The notes below the pieces were generated by a model, which was given only the letters and a program-made list of their open reading frames with translations, was not told the DNA's origin and ran no database searches. From positions 186,001 to 250,000 of the forward strand of contig NZ_CP097322.1 of the NCBI RefSeq assembly GCF_023515955.1: a DNA stretch of 64,000 bases, written 5' to 3'. Below are positions 62,944-64,000 of this stretch, piece after piece (positions within the stretch are counted from its first letter, which is position 1; each line of letters opens with the position of its first letter). The stretch is from Streptomyces sp. RerS4. GTDB lineage: Bacteria; Actinomycetota; Actinomycetes; Streptomycetales; Streptomycetaceae. The position numbers were made by a program, and so were the translations under genes.

Positions 62944-63279
62944 TCACGCCGTCGTGTCCGCCGGATGGCCGGACTCGGCGAAGGGCCCCCGGTCGGGGCG
63001 CAGCGAATAGAGCACCTCGTACACCTCGCGGCGGACCTCTACCGCTTCGTACGCGGCAGGGATTGTGCGGGCGAGCTCGGTCTCCCGGAACGCGTCGAGC
63101 GCCTCGCGGCTCTCGAAGAAGTAGATGCCGCACACGTCGCCGGTTGCGCTGTCGCGGCCGTAGACCTTCTGCAGGAGACCGGGTACGTCATGGAAGCGGG
63201 GCCGCCGCTCCAGCAGGCGCCGCTCGAACTCCTGCGCATCGAGTCCGGATGTGATCCGGACGAAGAGGATGGCGGGCAT
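62944..63279 (-). CDS. YdhR/antibiotic-biosynthesis-monooxygenase-like protein
   Basis: 111 residues of the dimeric alpha/beta-barrel (ferredoxin-like) fold: ILFVRITSGLDAQEFERRLL, RRPRFHDVPGLLQKVYGRDS, GDVCGIYFFESREALDAFRE. Members act as cofactor-free monooxygenases or small-molecule binders. The upstream cggagatga is a good ribosome site. It stands alone between two mobile elements. Confidence 0.8.
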   Translation of the reverse strand: MPAILFVRITSGLDAQEFERRLLERRPRFHDVPGLLQKVYGRDSATGDVCGIYFFESREALDAFRETELARTIPAAYEAVEVRREVYEVLYSLRPDRGPFAESGHPADTTA

Positions 63280-63423
63280 GGAGTCATCTCCGTCCTTGAG
63301 ATGCCCCCTGAGTCGAGTCTAGCCAGCAGGCACATGGACAGTGATCTCGCTGGTCAGGGCCTGTGCGGACACAGGTGCGGCCACCGTTGATCATCGTGAG
63401 TTGTGTGGACTGACGAAGAGACG

Positions 63424-64000
63424 GTGGCCGCAGGTCACAGCATAGATCCCACCTGTTGGCGGGGTGCGTTCGAGGCCCTGATGGGCAGGATCGCGGGCCG
63501 CTTCGCACGGGTTGAACCCCGGCGCCGGGCCGGGTGGCTGGTGCTCGGTCTGCTGGCGGACCTGCCGCGCAAGAGCTGCTGGACGATCGCGGAGTGGGCC
63601 GGGGATCCCACTCCGCACGGTTTGCAGCACTTGCTGTCCCGGGCGTCCTGGGATGCGGACACGGTCCGTGATGACGTCCGTGACTACGTGGTCGAGCATC
63701 TGCGTGATGACGCGGCGGTGCTGGTCGTCGACAAGACCGGCGACGTGAAGAAGGGCACGCACACCGTCGGGGTCCAGCGGCAGTACACCGGCACCGCGGG
63801 CCGGATCGAGAACTCCCAGGTCGCCGTCTACCTCGTCTACGCCGGCAGCCGCGGGCACGCCGCGGTGGACCGAGAGCTGTACGTTCCGCGCGCGTGGACC
63901 ACCGATCCCGACCGCTGCCAGGCCGCGGGCATCCCAGAGGAACGGGCCTTCGCGACCAAGCCGGAACTGGCCGCCGTGATGATCGAACGGTTCCTGGACG
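63424..64000 (+). CDS. IS701-family transposase, N-terminal part (cut by window end)
   Basis: From the GTG: IDPTCWRGAFEALMGRIAGR, RAGWLVLGLLADLPRKSCWTIAEWAGDPTPHGLQHLLSRASWD and the first DDE Asp in VLVVDKTGDVKKGTHTVGVQRQYTGTAGRIENSQVAVYL. This is typical of IS701 (DUF4338-like DDE) transposases. The frame is open at the window edge. The upstream 140 bases should contain the left inverted repeat; I did not identify it. Confidence 0.9.
   Translation, partial: MAAGHSIDPTCWRGAFEALMGRIAGRFARVEPRRRAGWLVLGLLADLPRKSCWTIAEWAGDPTPHGLQHLLSRASWDADTVRDDVRDYVVEHLRDDAAVLVVDKTGDVKKGTHTVGVQRQYTGTAGRIENSQVAVYLVYAGSRGHAAVDRELYVPRAWTTDPDRCQAAGIPEERAFATKPELAAVMIERFLD

Noticed and set aside
1..64000. tRNA, rRNA, riboswitch, CRISPR array or replication origin
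   Set aside because: None recognised on reading both strands. Structured RNAs with weak sequence signals could be missed without a covariance search.

Overview
The window is high-GC actinobacterial DNA and almost certainly Streptomyces. The signs are GTG and TTG starts with strong Shine-Dalgarno boxes, GTGA/ATGA gene overlaps, Streptomyces-type regulators (ECF41, HxlR, ArsR, SCO6745 family) and PQQ-repeat Ser/Thr kinases. The many insertion-sequence fragments, truncated recombinases and broken genes point to an accessory or subtelomeric chromosome arm, or a large linear plasmid. I saw no rRNA, tRNA or CRISPR array.

Layout. 1-3.9 kb: two overlapping membrane Ser/Thr kinases with PQQ beta-propellers, the first cut by the window edge. 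4.7-7.4 kb: a TetR/hydrolase pair and a secreted SnoaL-like protein. 7.5-11.1 kb: a graveyard of ISL3, recombinase, DinB, HrpB and XRE pieces. 11.2-15.9 kb: an ArsR-type regulator and small secreted or hypothetical proteins. 16.9-21.3 kb: a compact cluster of ammonia-dependent NAD synthetase, a 2OG-Fe(II) oxygenase, a nucleotidyltransferase fused to a type I phosphoribosyltransferase, and a HIT protein. 21.9-32.7 kb: a DUF4333-like lipoprotein, a MarR-controlled epimerase/SnoaL fusion, a rearranged glxA, an NlpC/P60 protein, and an F420-type nitroreductase/NAD-binding operon opposite HxlR. 32.7-37.8 kb: a Pro/Thr/Ser-rich secreted protein, an IS630 element with perfect inverted repeats, and an IS3 remnant. 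38-46 kb: LysR, SCO6745-type and gamma-carbonic-anhydrase-like genes, a secreted subtilisin, and a two-component system next to a DUF6326 membrane gene. 46.6-54.5 kb: an old yellow enzyme/LysR pair, Tn3, IS481, ISL3 and DUF6262 fragments, and a membrane-protein pair. 54.5-59.7 kb: a TetR-controlled membrane operon, a copper module (Csp-like protein, DUF4396, CsoR-type operator), and ECF41 sigma with a SnoaL gene. 60-64 kb: an AOC-barrel secreted protein, a frameshifted small gene, an IS5 element carrying a DUF6980 passenger gene, and the start of an IS701 transposase.

The most interesting block is the NAD-linked cluster. It pairs the last two steps of NAD assembly with a phosphoribosyltransferase domain and an oxygenase. 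Both structurally complete IS elements also carry a small non-transposase gene between the transposase and one inverted repeat.
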